Source: JBMOKT01 sp049323895 (lineage in GTDB: Bacteria; Bacillota; Peptococcia; Peptococcales; BICA1-8). From it: a stretch of 11,482 bases of DNA. A program made the translations under genes and the position numbers. Below the pieces are notes generated by a model, which searched no databases, was not told where the DNA came from, and saw nothing but the letters and a program-made list of their open reading frames with translations. Below, one piece after another: positions 1-5,498 of the stretch (within the stretch, counting starts at the first letter, position 1; each line of letters opens with the position of its first letter). The stretch lies in contig JBMOKT010000015.1 in NCBI GenBank assembly GCA_049323895.1, positions 1 through 11,482 on the forward strand, in the 5' to 3' direction.

Positions 1-149
1 GCAGCAATACTATCCTCTAAAATTTCATTTAAATTTAACCTTTTTACTATATTGTTTAGGGCGAACAGAAAGACTCCTAATCGCCCGGGGAAAACTGCTA
101 AAAAATGTGACTTTTTCAGTGGTCTCGAAACGTCCCCATGTCTACCCAT
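1..149 (-). mobile_element. Probable 5' end of a transposase reading frame at the window edge
   Basis: On the minus strand a frame stays open from an ATG at 149 to the window edge. Its visible 3' part reads LNNIVKRLNLNEILEDSIAA. This resembles the N-terminal segment of IS1634/IS4-like transposases (DUF4277 type, roughly 'LPILNRLVKRLNLEEFLEDS'). The first 20 or so codons do not look like normal protein and may be untranslated insertion-element end; no Shine-Dalgarno site precedes the ATG. The plus-strand string CTTTTTCAGTGGTCTCG near 110-127 could be the element's terminus. The family is assigned from memory of the pattern, and only about 20 informative residues are available, so this is tentative. 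It could also be a decayed fragment. Confidence 0.35.
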
Positions 150-154
150 GTCTA
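135..154. repeat. Perfect 10-bp tandem duplication
   Basis: CCCATGTCTA occurs twice head to tail, at 135-144 and 145-154. It lies between the possible insertion-element end and the stop of the DUF3231-like gene. It may mark a small slippage or an insertion scar; no function can be assigned. Confidence 0.6.
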
Positions 155-172
155 TTGGGAAACAACTAATAA

Positions 173-1150
173 TTACGTTGGTTCTACATAAATAGGAGGT
201 ATTAGTGCCCATCCTTTCATTTTTCCAAACTTTAGAAAATCACTTTGTATATTCAATTCTTCCTTGTATAAGTCCAAAAAAATCTTACGCAAAGGGTCAT
301 TCCTTAAAGTAGCAATTACAGCCCTTATATGCAGGTCTATGGAATCATCTATACCTTTAAATATCAGCTGGTACATGAAACTATCCTCAAGGATTTCGGG
401 ATCCATTGGAGTTATCAAGGAAGATGGAGGTCTTTCTGGCATCTGCACCTCAGATGTTAAAGCCTCATTTTCCATCATTTTAATTTGCTTACTAAGAATT
501 TTAGTGCCAGCGGCTAATAAAGCCTTAAATTCTAAATCATGGGCAAAGCTTAAGAAAAACTCAGATAATTGACTTTGAATATATCTGTCACTTAGATTTC
601 GCCATATATGATATGCTTCACTTGTAGATATAAGTTCTTTATTCACAGGCTTGGTAGTCTTATATGCAGGTGCAACTTCTTCCCATCCTTTTAACTTACC
701 ATACTTATAAAGCAATTCAAAATCTTGCACGTGGGATAACAAATACACCTTAAATTTATCCCTTAATTTATCGTTAGTAAGGGTAGTTCGTACCGCAGTG
801 TTTAGTGAAAACATTTCAGCCATCATATCAGCGTATATCCTCTTATAAATAAACTTGTCAGTAATCTCATCTACACGAGTTGAAGTTGCTATATCAACAA
901 CAGGTCTTGAAGGAACTTTAATTTTAAGCCTTTTTGCATCTTTTTCTAGTTGTTCACTCTGTGTCTGAAAGTGTTTTAGAAACATGCCCATTAGAATATC
1001 TAAATCTTTGTCATGCACAAAATTTCTTAGCATTTGAGTAGCTTCAATACTGTTGTACCTTGCTCTCAATAATTCCCATAGGTTATGTGTACCAGCTACA
1101 TCTAGTTGTTCTTGGTCAGATGCAGACTTCTTAAATATTGAAATGTCCAT
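173..1150 (-). CDS. DUF3231-like protein with two internal repeats
   Basis: This encodes 325 residues, mostly predicted helix, built as a clear internal duplication. The first half, about residues 23-165, runs from 'HNLWELLRARYNS' to 'YKYGKLKGWEEVAPAY'. The second half, about 180-322, runs from 'AYHIWRNLSDRYI' to 'LKFGKMKGWALIPPIY'. Each half has a Trp near its start, an F(V/A)HD motif and an ending G(K)xKGW..(A/I)PP/A-Y. This architecture and length fit the DUF3231 family of spore-forming Firmicutes, which has a ferritin-like helical-bundle fold and no established biochemical role. I chose the ATG at 1150 because AAGGAG at 1160-1165 sits 9 bases before it. An in-frame ATG at 1189 would put this ribosome site inside the gene. 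No signal peptide or membrane helix is visible. It stands alone, with an AT-rich upstream gap. Confidence 0.72.
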   Translation of the reverse strand: MDISIFKKSASDQEQLDVAGTHNLWELLRARYNSIEATQMLRNFVHDKDLDILMGMFLKHFQTQSEQLEKDAKRLKIKVPSRPVVDIATSTRVDEITDKFIYKRIYADMMAEMFSLNTAVRTTLTNDKLRDKFKVYLLSHVQDFELLYKYGKLKGWEEVAPAYKTTKPVNKELISTSEAYHIWRNLSDRYIQSQLSEFFLSFAHDLEFKALLAAGTKILSKQIKMMENEALTSEVQMPERPPSSLITPMDPEILEDSFMYQLIFKGIDDSIDLHIRAVIATLRNDPLRKIFLDLYKEELNIQSDFLKFGKMKGWALIPPIYVEPT

Positions 1151-1189
1151 TATATTTATCTCCTTCTTGTCACTGAATACAAACTTCAA

Positions 1190-1416
1190 TTACTTTAGCC
1201 ACGATTTCTTTCATTACATCATTTAATTTTTGCATTTAGTATTAAAATATGCATTATTGTTGGGCGAGCATATTCCTATGATTAGATTTAGCCATAGTTT
1301 ATACTTAATGTTTCAAACATGGATAATTCCCTTCTATCATAACTATCGTTTTTTTAGGAATAATAAATTAGTAATTCTATAAAAAAGATAGCACTATTAG
1401 ATTGGAGAATAATAAT
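1190..1416. other. Intergenic region between two divergent genes
   Basis: This AT-rich gap must hold the promoters for the DUF3231-like gene (minus) and the membrane-protein gene (plus). I see no unambiguous -35/-10 pair on either strand, and no RNA gene or long hairpin. The only clear signal is the GGAG ribosome site at 1404-1407 for the plus-strand gene. Confidence 0.5.
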
Positions 1417-1881
1417 ATGCTGAATAAACCTATTAGAGATAAAGTGGCTATATCAGTTATATCCGGAACATTAGGTACATTAGTGATGTATTTATTTGGT
1501 ATGCCATTATATTTTTTAAAAGTATCAAAAATAATCTATCTGATGTATTCCATTGAGTTATTTGTTAAACCAGAAATAGCAAGAACAACTTTTGGATTTA
1601 TAGCAGGCATGATAACTGGTTTAATAGTAGGTTCAGTATTAGCATTTGGTTTTAAATTATTATTAGAATGGACTGGTTGGGATTGGTACTGGCTAAAGTC
1701 ATTTGGTTATGGAACTGTTATGTGGTTTCTCTGGGTTGGTATAGCTAGAAACTTTTTGGATGTTACTAATTACTTAGATAAATATTTATTGACTAACATG
1801 ATATTACTTTCGCAAAGTATTATTTATTCAGTATCAACAGCTTATTTTATGCAACGCTTATGGGGAAAAGTTGAAACTTAG
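1417..1881 (+). CDS. Hypothetical four-helix membrane protein
   Basis: This encodes 154 residues with four hydrophobic stretches. From the ATG these lie at about 10-35 ('VAISVISGTLGTLVMYLFGM'), 57-82 ('TTFGFIAGMITGLIVGSVLA'), 90-112 ('WLKSFGYGTVMWFLWVGI') and 124-147 ('LLTNMILLSQSIIYSVSTAY'). The glycine-rich first and second helices and the WDWYWLKSFGYG loop match a pattern seen in uncharacterised small membrane proteins of Clostridia. I recognise no named family and no catalytic residues. GGAG at 1404-1407 lies 9 bases before the ATG at 1417. The TTG at 1402 overlaps that site and is less likely. It has no obvious operon partner; the gene ends 85 bases before the cotJC ruin and no terminator is seen directly after it. 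Confidence 0.6.
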   Translation: MLNKPIRDKVAISVISGTLGTLVMYLFGMPLYFLKVSKIIYLMYSIELFVKPEIARTTFGFIAGMITGLIVGSVLAFGFKLLLEWTGWDWYWLKSFGYGTVMWFLWVGIARNFLDVTNYLDKYLLTNMILLSQSIIYSVSTAYFMQRLWGKVET

Positions 1882-1966
1882 GTGTGTGATGCAATTTTTA
1901 CAATAACTGCGTCTTACTTTCAAGGTAAAAACTAAATAAAAAGTTAGTAAAACAAGAAGTCTAGCG

Positions 1967-2313
1967 GGTCGGACGGTGAATAGCTGCTGCTTTAAGATAC
2001 TTAAATCAGCGTTACACCATGCCTACCGGCAAATCTAAAGCTTTATTGATCGACATTGGCACAGAAGAAATGACCCACTTAGAGGTAATCGCCGCTATGG
2101 TTTACCAGTTAATGAAAGGTGCCAGTGTGGAAGAGATTAAAGCCGCTGGTTTGGTGCCTACTACGCTGAACATGACAAAGCTTTATTCTATGTCAACGGT
2201 GAAGGTGTACCTTGGACTGCCGCCTATATACAGGGGAAATTGTCCACTTCCAGCACTTTGGTGAAGCCTTGATGGATGTACAGGAGTTCATAGATACTAA
2301 GAAGTTTTATTAG
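1967..2313 (+). pseudogene. cotJC: Decayed spore-coat/manganese-catalase-type gene cotJC
   Basis: Pieces of CotJC can be read through in three frames. They are a GPDGE-like start at 1967-1980; AALRYLNQRYTMPTGK and then DIGTEEMTHLEVIAAMVYQL (through to about 2150); AYYAEHDKALFYV plus VPWTAAYIQGK to about 2240; and HFQHFGEALMDVQEFIDTKK ending at TAG 2311-2313. The frame breaks at 1981 (one base lost from a Leu codon) and near 2153 (one G lost). About 50 codons, those between 'YIQ' and 'HFQ', are deleted at 2241-2245. The intact protein is a dimanganese-catalase-like coat protein of about 190 residues, usually encoded with cotJA and cotJB, which are absent here. The 5' end has degenerated past recognition before 1967. 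Identification is strong and inactivation certain. An apparently clean 81-codon ORF at 2019-2264 is only part of this ruin. Confidence 0.85.
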
Positions 2314-2327
2314 GAGATAAAATATTT

Positions 2328-2360
2328 AAAGCCAGAGCATATCAATCCGCTCTGGCTTTT
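2328..2360 (+). terminator. Rho-independent terminator of the cotJC remnant
   Basis: AAAGCCAGAGC and GCTCTGGCTTT form a perfect 11-bp stem with a 10-base loop, followed by a short T run. It lies 14 bases after the old cotJC stop codon and has stayed intact although the gene has not. Confidence 0.85.
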
Positions 2361-2494
2361 GGAGTTATTTTTTTACTTATAGTGCGATGCTGCCCATTTT
2401 TTTGTTGGAATGTGCAATAAGGGAAATAAAATTTATACCTTACTTTATGTCACTATCGAGGAATTAAGACAATCAATTAACATCTCATACAATA
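2361..2494. other. Gap without a gene
   Basis: This AT-rich spacer lies between the cotJC terminator and the 3' end of the HxlR-type gene. I see no ORF, repeat or convincing terminator for the minus-strand gene. Confidence 0.5.
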
Positions 2495-2827
2495 CTATTT
2501 TTTATTTTTTAAAAATTCAATGTATTCATCGCCCCAATTCTTTAGAGATTTCATAACTGGCTTAAATTTTTCTCCAATATCACTTAATGAATATTCTACT
2601 TTGGGAGGTATCTGGTTATGTACTGTCCTTATTATCAACCCATCCTCTTCTAATCTCCTAAGTTGCTTAGTCAGGGTAGCTTGAGTGAGGTTTGGAAGTT
2701 CCCTTTGTAATTCAGTAAACCTCATAGTTTTATTTAATAAAAGATATAAAACCATTAGTGCCCATTTTCCTGAAAGCAGTTTCTGTACCGTAACATACGG
2801 ACATTTACCAAAATCGTCTTCCTTCAC
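2495..2827 (-). CDS. HxlR-family winged-helix transcriptional regulator
   Basis: The product has 110 residues, normal for HxlR regulators. The family hallmarks are visible: a near-N-terminal Cys in 'GKCPYVTVQKLLSGKW' (Cys9), the GKW motif, 'MRFTELQRELPNLTQATLTKQLRRLEEDGLI' as the recognition helix-turn-helix, and a wing ending 'PPKVEYSLSDIGEKF'. Members often respond to reactive aldehydes, quinones or oxidants through the conserved Cys, and repress a divergent neighbour. That fits here, because the gene is back to back with a PNPOx-fold flavoprotein. It starts with GTG at 2827, placed by AGGAGG six bases upstream. It probably represses itself and the divergent gene through the dyad at 2842-2865. 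The inducer cannot be told from sequence. Confidence 0.88.
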   Translation of the reverse strand: MKEDDFGKCPYVTVQKLLSGKWALMVLYLLLNKTMRFTELQRELPNLTQATLTKQLRRLEEDGLIIRTVHNQIPPKVEYSLSDIGEKFKPVMKSLKNWGDEYIEFLKNKK

Positions 2828-2841
2828 CGTTATCCTCCTAT

Positions 2842-2865
2842 AGTATCTATTTGTATACTTAGTAT
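2842..2865. promoter_or_regulatory. Probable operator of the HxlR-type regulator
   Basis: Two overlapping inverted repeats share the half-site AGTAT/ATACT: AGTAT 2842-2846 with ATACT 2855-2859 (8-base spacer), and the same ATACT with AGTAT 2861-2865 (1-base spacer). They lie just upstream of the regulator's ribosome site in the divergent promoter region. HxlR proteins bind dyads of this kind as dimers. Confidence 0.5.
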
Positions 2866-2880
2866 TATAAAAAATCGTAC

Positions 2881-2908
2881 TTGAATTTTATCCAGTATAT
2901 AATAGAAT
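2881..2908 (+). promoter_or_regulatory. Probable promoter of the flavoprotein gene
   Basis: TTGAAT (2881-2886), a 16-base spacer and TAGAAT (2903-2908) make a plausible vegetative promoter facing the PNPOx-fold gene. A better -10 match, TATAAT at 2898-2903, overlaps it but lies too close to that -35. Confidence 0.4.
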
Positions 2909-2961
2909 GATACCAAACGAGATTCCCAAATTCAAGCAATTTTATCAAAGGAGGTTTTTCA

Positions 2962-3357
2962 ATGAAAGAAGTTTACGAGTTTTTAAAAAAGTGCGAGACA
3001 TACTACCTTGCAACTGTTGAAGGTGACCAGCCACGAGTGCGCCCTTTAGGAACTGTAAATATTTTTGACGGCAAACTTTATATCCAGACAGGCAAAGTTA
3101 AGAATGTCTCTAAACAGATGCAGGCAAATCCCAAAATTGAAATCTGTGCTTTTAATGGTGACCAGTGGATTCGTGTCTCAGCAAATGTTATAAGGGATGA
3201 CAGAGTAGAAGCAAAACAGGACATGTTGGATGCATACCCAGGTTTGAAAGAAAGAAATTATAAAGCAGATGATGATAATACAGAAGTGTTATATTTGAAA
3301 GATGCCACCGCCACGATTTACTCATTCACAACTGAACCCCGTGTAATTAAGTTTTAA
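2962..3357 (+). CDS. Pyridoxamine 5'-phosphate oxidase-fold flavin-binding protein
   Basis: The product has 131 residues and is a single small split-barrel domain. Family features are the opening helix 'VYEFLKKCETYYLATVEGDQPRVRPLG', the strand pair 'FDGKLYIQTGKVKNVSKQMQANPKIEICAF' and 'WIRVSANVI'. The Arg-Val-Arg-Pro and Thr-Gly-Lys segments match positions that contact FMN phosphate in the fold. Such proteins are usually FMN- or F420-type reductases of unknown substrate; this one is much shorter than true PdxH, so pyridoxal synthesis is not implied. AAAGGAGG lies 7 bases before the ATG. Its position opposite an HxlR regulator suggests induced expression in redox or electrophile stress, which is inference from context. 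Confidence 0.82.
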   Translation: MKEVYEFLKKCETYYLATVEGDQPRVRPLGTVNIFDGKLYIQTGKVKNVSKQMQANPKIEICAFNGDQWIRVSANVIRDDRVEAKQDMLDAYPGLKERNYKADDDNTEVLYLKDATATIYSFTTEPRVIKF

Positions 3358-3367
3358 TATGTGGCAT

Positions 3368-3409
3368 AAAAAGGAACCAAGATTGTTTCTTTCGTCTTGG
3401 TTCCTTTTT
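3368..3409 (+). terminator. Strong rho-independent terminator
   Basis: AAAAGGAACCAAGA (3369-3382) pairs perfectly with TCTTGGTTCCTTTT (3395-3408). The loop is 12 bases and the stem ends in a T run. It follows the flavoprotein gene by about 10 bases. Confidence 0.92.
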
Positions 3410-3492
3410 CATTCGGAGATAATAATCATAGAGAAATAAGCCTCATACCCCTTGATATTGCCTAGACAATTCCAGGATCCCTTTTTAATCTA

Positions 3493-3846
3493 TTATCGTG
3501 TATAGACTTCATCTTTCTTAAAATGTTCTAATTTTCTCCAATCATATTCATTTTTGCTCATTTCCAAGCTTGTAATTATGCCAGATTTATGTGAATAATT
3601 ACCGGATGAAAGCATGTCTTGTATAAACTGAACCCCTAGATCCAATAGCCATTTAGAAGGATCAAACTTATTTTCATTATAAATAATTAAAGCAACTTTT
3701 GTAACACCTAGGTCATAAAGCAGAACAGGAAGTCCCTCTTTACTAACCATGAAGTTACGGTAAATAACATGTTCATTTTCAATTACTTGTGAAAGAACTT
3801 GATAGTTTTCATTATCTATTTGAATATATTTTTTTATTTTATCCAT
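3493..3846 (-). CDS. Hypothetical protein, last gene of the pseudoenzyme operon
   Basis: This encodes 117 residues I do not recognise. It looks like a soluble alpha/beta protein: 'YIQIDNENYQVLSQVIENEH', then a strand-rich part 'LPVLLYDLGVTKVALIIYNE', then a helical, charged C-terminus. There is no signal peptide, membrane helix or known motif. AAGGAG at 3855-3860 is 8 bases from the ATG at 3846 but only 2 from the ATG at 3852, so I chose 3846. It begins 24 bases after the methyltransferase stop and is almost surely co-transcribed with it. Its function could be tied to the methyltransferase, but nothing in the sequence proves that. No terminator was seen in the 80 bases after it. Confidence 0.65.
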   Translation of the reverse strand: MDKIKKYIQIDNENYQVLSQVIENEHVIYRNFMVSKEGLPVLLYDLGVTKVALIIYNENKFDPSKWLLDLGVQFIQDMLSSGNYSHKSGIITSLEMSKNEYDWRKLEHFKKDEVYTR

Positions 3847-3870
3847 CCGCATAACTCCTTTAAATGTTAA

Positions 3871-4518
3871 TTATCCGGGATAGCAGTTTTTATTTTTACA
3901 AACGGCGATGGCTAAATAATATTTTCTATCTGCTTGGGGCTTTTCAATTATTACGTTTCTTTGCAAGTAAATATCAACATAAGAAAAGTTAGTTTCTAAA
4001 ATGCTTTTAAATTCTTCCAATGTATACTGAAAGAAATGATAAGGATTGGTGCAGGGATAGCTTCGCCCTCTACCCAATGGAGTTGAGATAATTAAAACAC
4101 CTTCCGGGGAGAGCAAGTTTTTTAAATTCCTAATAAATAATTGATCTTCTTCTAAATGCTCAATAGTCTCGAAGCTTACAATACTATCAAACTGACCTAT
4201 TTTATTGACTAGGTTTTCATCTAAGGCATCTGCCACCACATATCTTGTTTGTGGAGATGGATAATGTTTTTTGGCATATTTGATTGTTGCCGGGTCATTA
4301 TCTACACCAAATATTTCATTAATAAGCCACTTGCCGGGACCCCGCAACAAAATATCACAACCATACCCAGCTCCGCAGGCAATATCTAAGGTTCTTCCCC
4401 AGACATAACTACCAGCAAACCTGTATCTAGCAATGTGTTCCCTTAATAAACCGCTTTTGGTGCTCATCATTAAAGGTATAACCCGTTCACCTGTATAGTT
4501 AATAAGATTGGTTTCCAA
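3871..4518 (-). CDS. Class I SAM-dependent methyltransferase
   Basis: The product has 215 residues with a Rossmann methyltransferase core. Motif I is LDIACGAGYG (44-53), the acidic end of strand 2 is GVDND (71-75), ADALD is at 96-100, FETIEHLE at 116-123 and SPEGVLIISTP at 137-147. The opening 'YTGERVIP' followed by 'REHIARYRFAG' is typical of Methyltransf_11/23-type enzymes that often modify glycans or small molecules; the substrate is unknown. The start is a TTG at 4518 with only an AAAGG about 11 bases upstream, a weak site, and no better start exists before motif I. It lies 51 bases after the isochorismatase-fold gene and directly before the 117-residue gene, so it is read as part of that operon. 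Confidence 0.82.
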   Translation of the reverse strand: METNLINYTGERVIPLMMSTKSGLLREHIARYRFAGSYVWGRTLDIACGAGYGCDILLRGPGKWLINEIFGVDNDPATIKYAKKHYPSPQTRYVVADALDENLVNKIGQFDSIVSFETIEHLEEDQLFIRNLKNLLSPEGVLIISTPLGRGRSYPCTNPYHFFQYTLEEFKSILETNFSYVDIYLQRNVIIEKPQADRKYYLAIAVCKNKNCYPG

Positions 4519-4569
4519 AGTTACCGCTGCCTTTCTGGAAATAATTATTTTAAAAGTTAGCTCATATAC

Positions 4570-5064
4570 TTAGAATATTTCTATATAATATTTTTCCTTC
4601 ATTTCATTAAGAAAAACAGCGTGGGCAATTTTATCATCAGCAATTATACAATCCTCAAAAATAATAACATTGAAGCCTCTAATTCTTGCCTCTACAGCCG
4701 TGAAGAATATTGAACTATTCGTAAATACTCCCGCAATGACCAACTCCTTAATCTGCAGATCATTGATTATATTCTCTAAGGATGTACCGTTAAAGCTATT
4801 GGGATGATTCTTATAAAAAATAATTTCATCCTCTAAGGGAGTAAGTTCTTCAATGAATGAATTATTAAACCTTTCTTTTTTACTTTCGGGTTCTTCACTA
4901 TAGGCATCATTAATAAAAATTACCGGCCTCTGTGCTTTACGGGCTAAAGTTAGTTTTTCTAATATTGAATTAACAACATCACGACTTTGTTCACCCAGAT
5001 ACTTAGTTCCGTTAACATCGAAAAATCTATTTGTCATGTTAATGACTAATAATGCCGATTTAAT
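4570..5064 (-). CDS. Isochorismatase-fold pseudoenzyme, copy 1
   Basis: The product has 164 residues with the isochorismatase/nicotinamidase alpha/beta fold. Strand 1 is 'SALLVINMTNRFF', 'RPVIFIND' follows, then 'IIFYKNHPNSF', 'ELVIAGVFTNSSIFFTAVEA' and 'GFNVIIFEDC'. Active members use an Asp-Lys-Cys triad. Here the strand-1 Asp is Asn9, the Lys is kept (Lys85), and the Cys position in G-x-x-T-N-x-C is Ser118. Hydrolysis by the family mechanism is therefore unlikely, and a binding or regulatory role is more probable. The best start is ATT at 5064: it lies 6 bases after a perfect GGAGGG (5071-5076) and exactly where relatives begin ('M-K-x-ALLVID'). A GTG at 5106 has no ribosome site and its extra residues are not conserved in the paralog. 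It sits between a helix-turn-helix gene and a methyltransferase. Confidence 0.75.
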   Translation of the reverse strand: MKSALLVINMTNRFFDVNGTKYLGEQSRDVVNSILEKLTLARKAQRPVIFINDAYSEEPESKKERFNNSFIEELTPLEDEIIFYKNHPNSFNGTSLENIINDLQIKELVIAGVFTNSSIFFTAVEARIRGFNVIIFEDCIIADDKIAHAVFLNEMKEKYYIEIF

Positions 5065-5079
5065 ATTTATCCCTCCATG
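5062..5079 (-). promoter_or_regulatory. Ribosome site with apparent AUU start codon
   Basis: CATGGAGGG (5079 to 5071 on the minus strand) is followed after 6 bases by ATT (5064-5062). CATGG plus GGGA (5070) can pair with TCCCCCATG (5120 to 5112) in the leader ORF, giving nine base pairs with one bulged A and hiding the whole ribosome site. Confidence 0.5.
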
Positions 5080-5110
5080 TTTTAGTTTGATAAGTCCTCT
5101 ATACACAAGT

Positions 5111-5140
5111 TCATGGGGGAGTAATTTTGCTTGCTATCAT
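5111..5140 (-). CDS. Leader ORF 1, MIASKITPP-stop
   Basis: A nine-codon ORF starts with ATG at 5140 and ends TGA at 5113-5111. GGAGG (5148-5152) sits 7 bases before the ATG, a near-ideal ribosome site that serves no other visible gene. The last 20 bases, 5129 to 5110, match the leader before the second paralog at 19 of 20 positions, and the one change is a silent Pro codon (CCC versus CCA). The product ends Thr-Pro-Pro-stop. C-terminal Pro-Pro is known to slow termination in bacteria. Its codons are complementary to the ribosome site of the next gene. It follows the helix-turn-helix gene by 14 bases and precedes the pseudoenzyme by 46 bases. It probably acts in cis as a regulatory leader peptide; a real small protein is possible. 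Confidence 0.55.
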   Translation of the reverse strand: MIASKITPP

Positions 5141-5154
5141 AGCTAATCCTCCGT

Positions 5155-5343
5155 TTAAAATCTTTCCCCTCTTTTCTGTTTTTCAATAAATTCATTTAAA
5201 TCATCCTTAACAACTCGCCAGTGTCTCCCAACCTTAAAAGCAGGAATTTTACCTTCTTGTACAAGTTTATATGTTGTAACTTCACTTATTTGCAAATATT
5301 CTGCCACTTGGCTGATAGTCATAATTTTATTTTCCTTTTCCAT
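5155..5343 (-). CDS. Excisionase-family helix-turn-helix DNA-binding protein
   Basis: The product has 62 residues and is a single winged-helix domain: 'MTISQVAEYLQISEVTTYKLVQEGKIPAFKVGRHWRVVKDDLNEFIEK'. This is the classic MerR-like/excisionase consensus, with LxIS..T.Y.L...G.IPA.K.G..WR and a C-terminal helix. In phages and integrative elements such proteins are excisionases; chromosomal single-domain copies are more often local regulators. No integrase or phage gene lies nearby, so local control is likelier. The ATG at 5343 has AGGGGG about 8 bases upstream. It is first in the minus-strand operon with the leader ORF and pseudoenzyme 1. It is divergent from helD across a dyad-rich region, which it could bind. 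Confidence 0.85.
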   Translation of the reverse strand: MEKENKIMTISQVAEYLQISEVTTYKLVQEGKIPAFKVGRHWRVVKDDLNEFIEKQKRGERF

Positions 5344-5378
5344 CAGTTATCCCCCTAATTGATACTTTTGAACATAAC

Positions 5379-5435
5379 TAAATATAACCACTTATAATAT
5401 AATGTTGTTTGTTATAATAATATCTGTTATATTTA
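5379..5435. promoter_or_regulatory. Divergent promoter region with a long-spaced perfect dyad
   Basis: TAAATATAAC (5379-5388) and GTTATATTTA (5426-5435) are perfect inverted repeats 37 bases apart. Two TTATAATA direct repeats lie between them (near 5392 and 5412). For helD, TTGTTT (5405-5410), a 17-base spacer and TATATT (5428-5433) form a good promoter whose -10 is inside the right arm. The left arm holds the mirrored TATATT (5386 to 5381), a possible -10 for the helix-turn-helix operon. A protein on the dyad would cover both -10 sites. The neighbouring excisionase-like protein is the obvious candidate binder. Confidence 0.45.
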
Positions 5436-5498
5436 TGATTGTCAAACACGCAAATTACATACCCTATACTCAACAATTTAATTGAAAGGAGTTCAATT

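Noticed and set aside
264..572. Plus-strand ORF opposite the DUF3231-like gene
   Set aside because: It lies wholly antisense to a convincing gene, has no ribosome site and its product has no protein-like pattern.
2019..2264. Intact 81-residue CotJC-like protein
   Set aside because: The frame leaves the CotJC sequence after 'IKAAGL'. The true continuation is in another frame, so this is a piece of a pseudogene.
5065..5140. Programmed frameshift from the leader ORF into the pseudoenzyme
   Set aside because: Copy 1 would need a +1 shift and copy 2 a -1 shift at the same codons, and the fused residues are not conserved. A separate start behind GGAGGG explains both copies.
5439..5498. N-terminal extension of HelD from TTG 5439
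   Set aside because: The TTG lies at the expected transcription start of the helD promoter and lacks a ribosome site, whereas GTG 5499 has AAAGGAG at ideal spacing.
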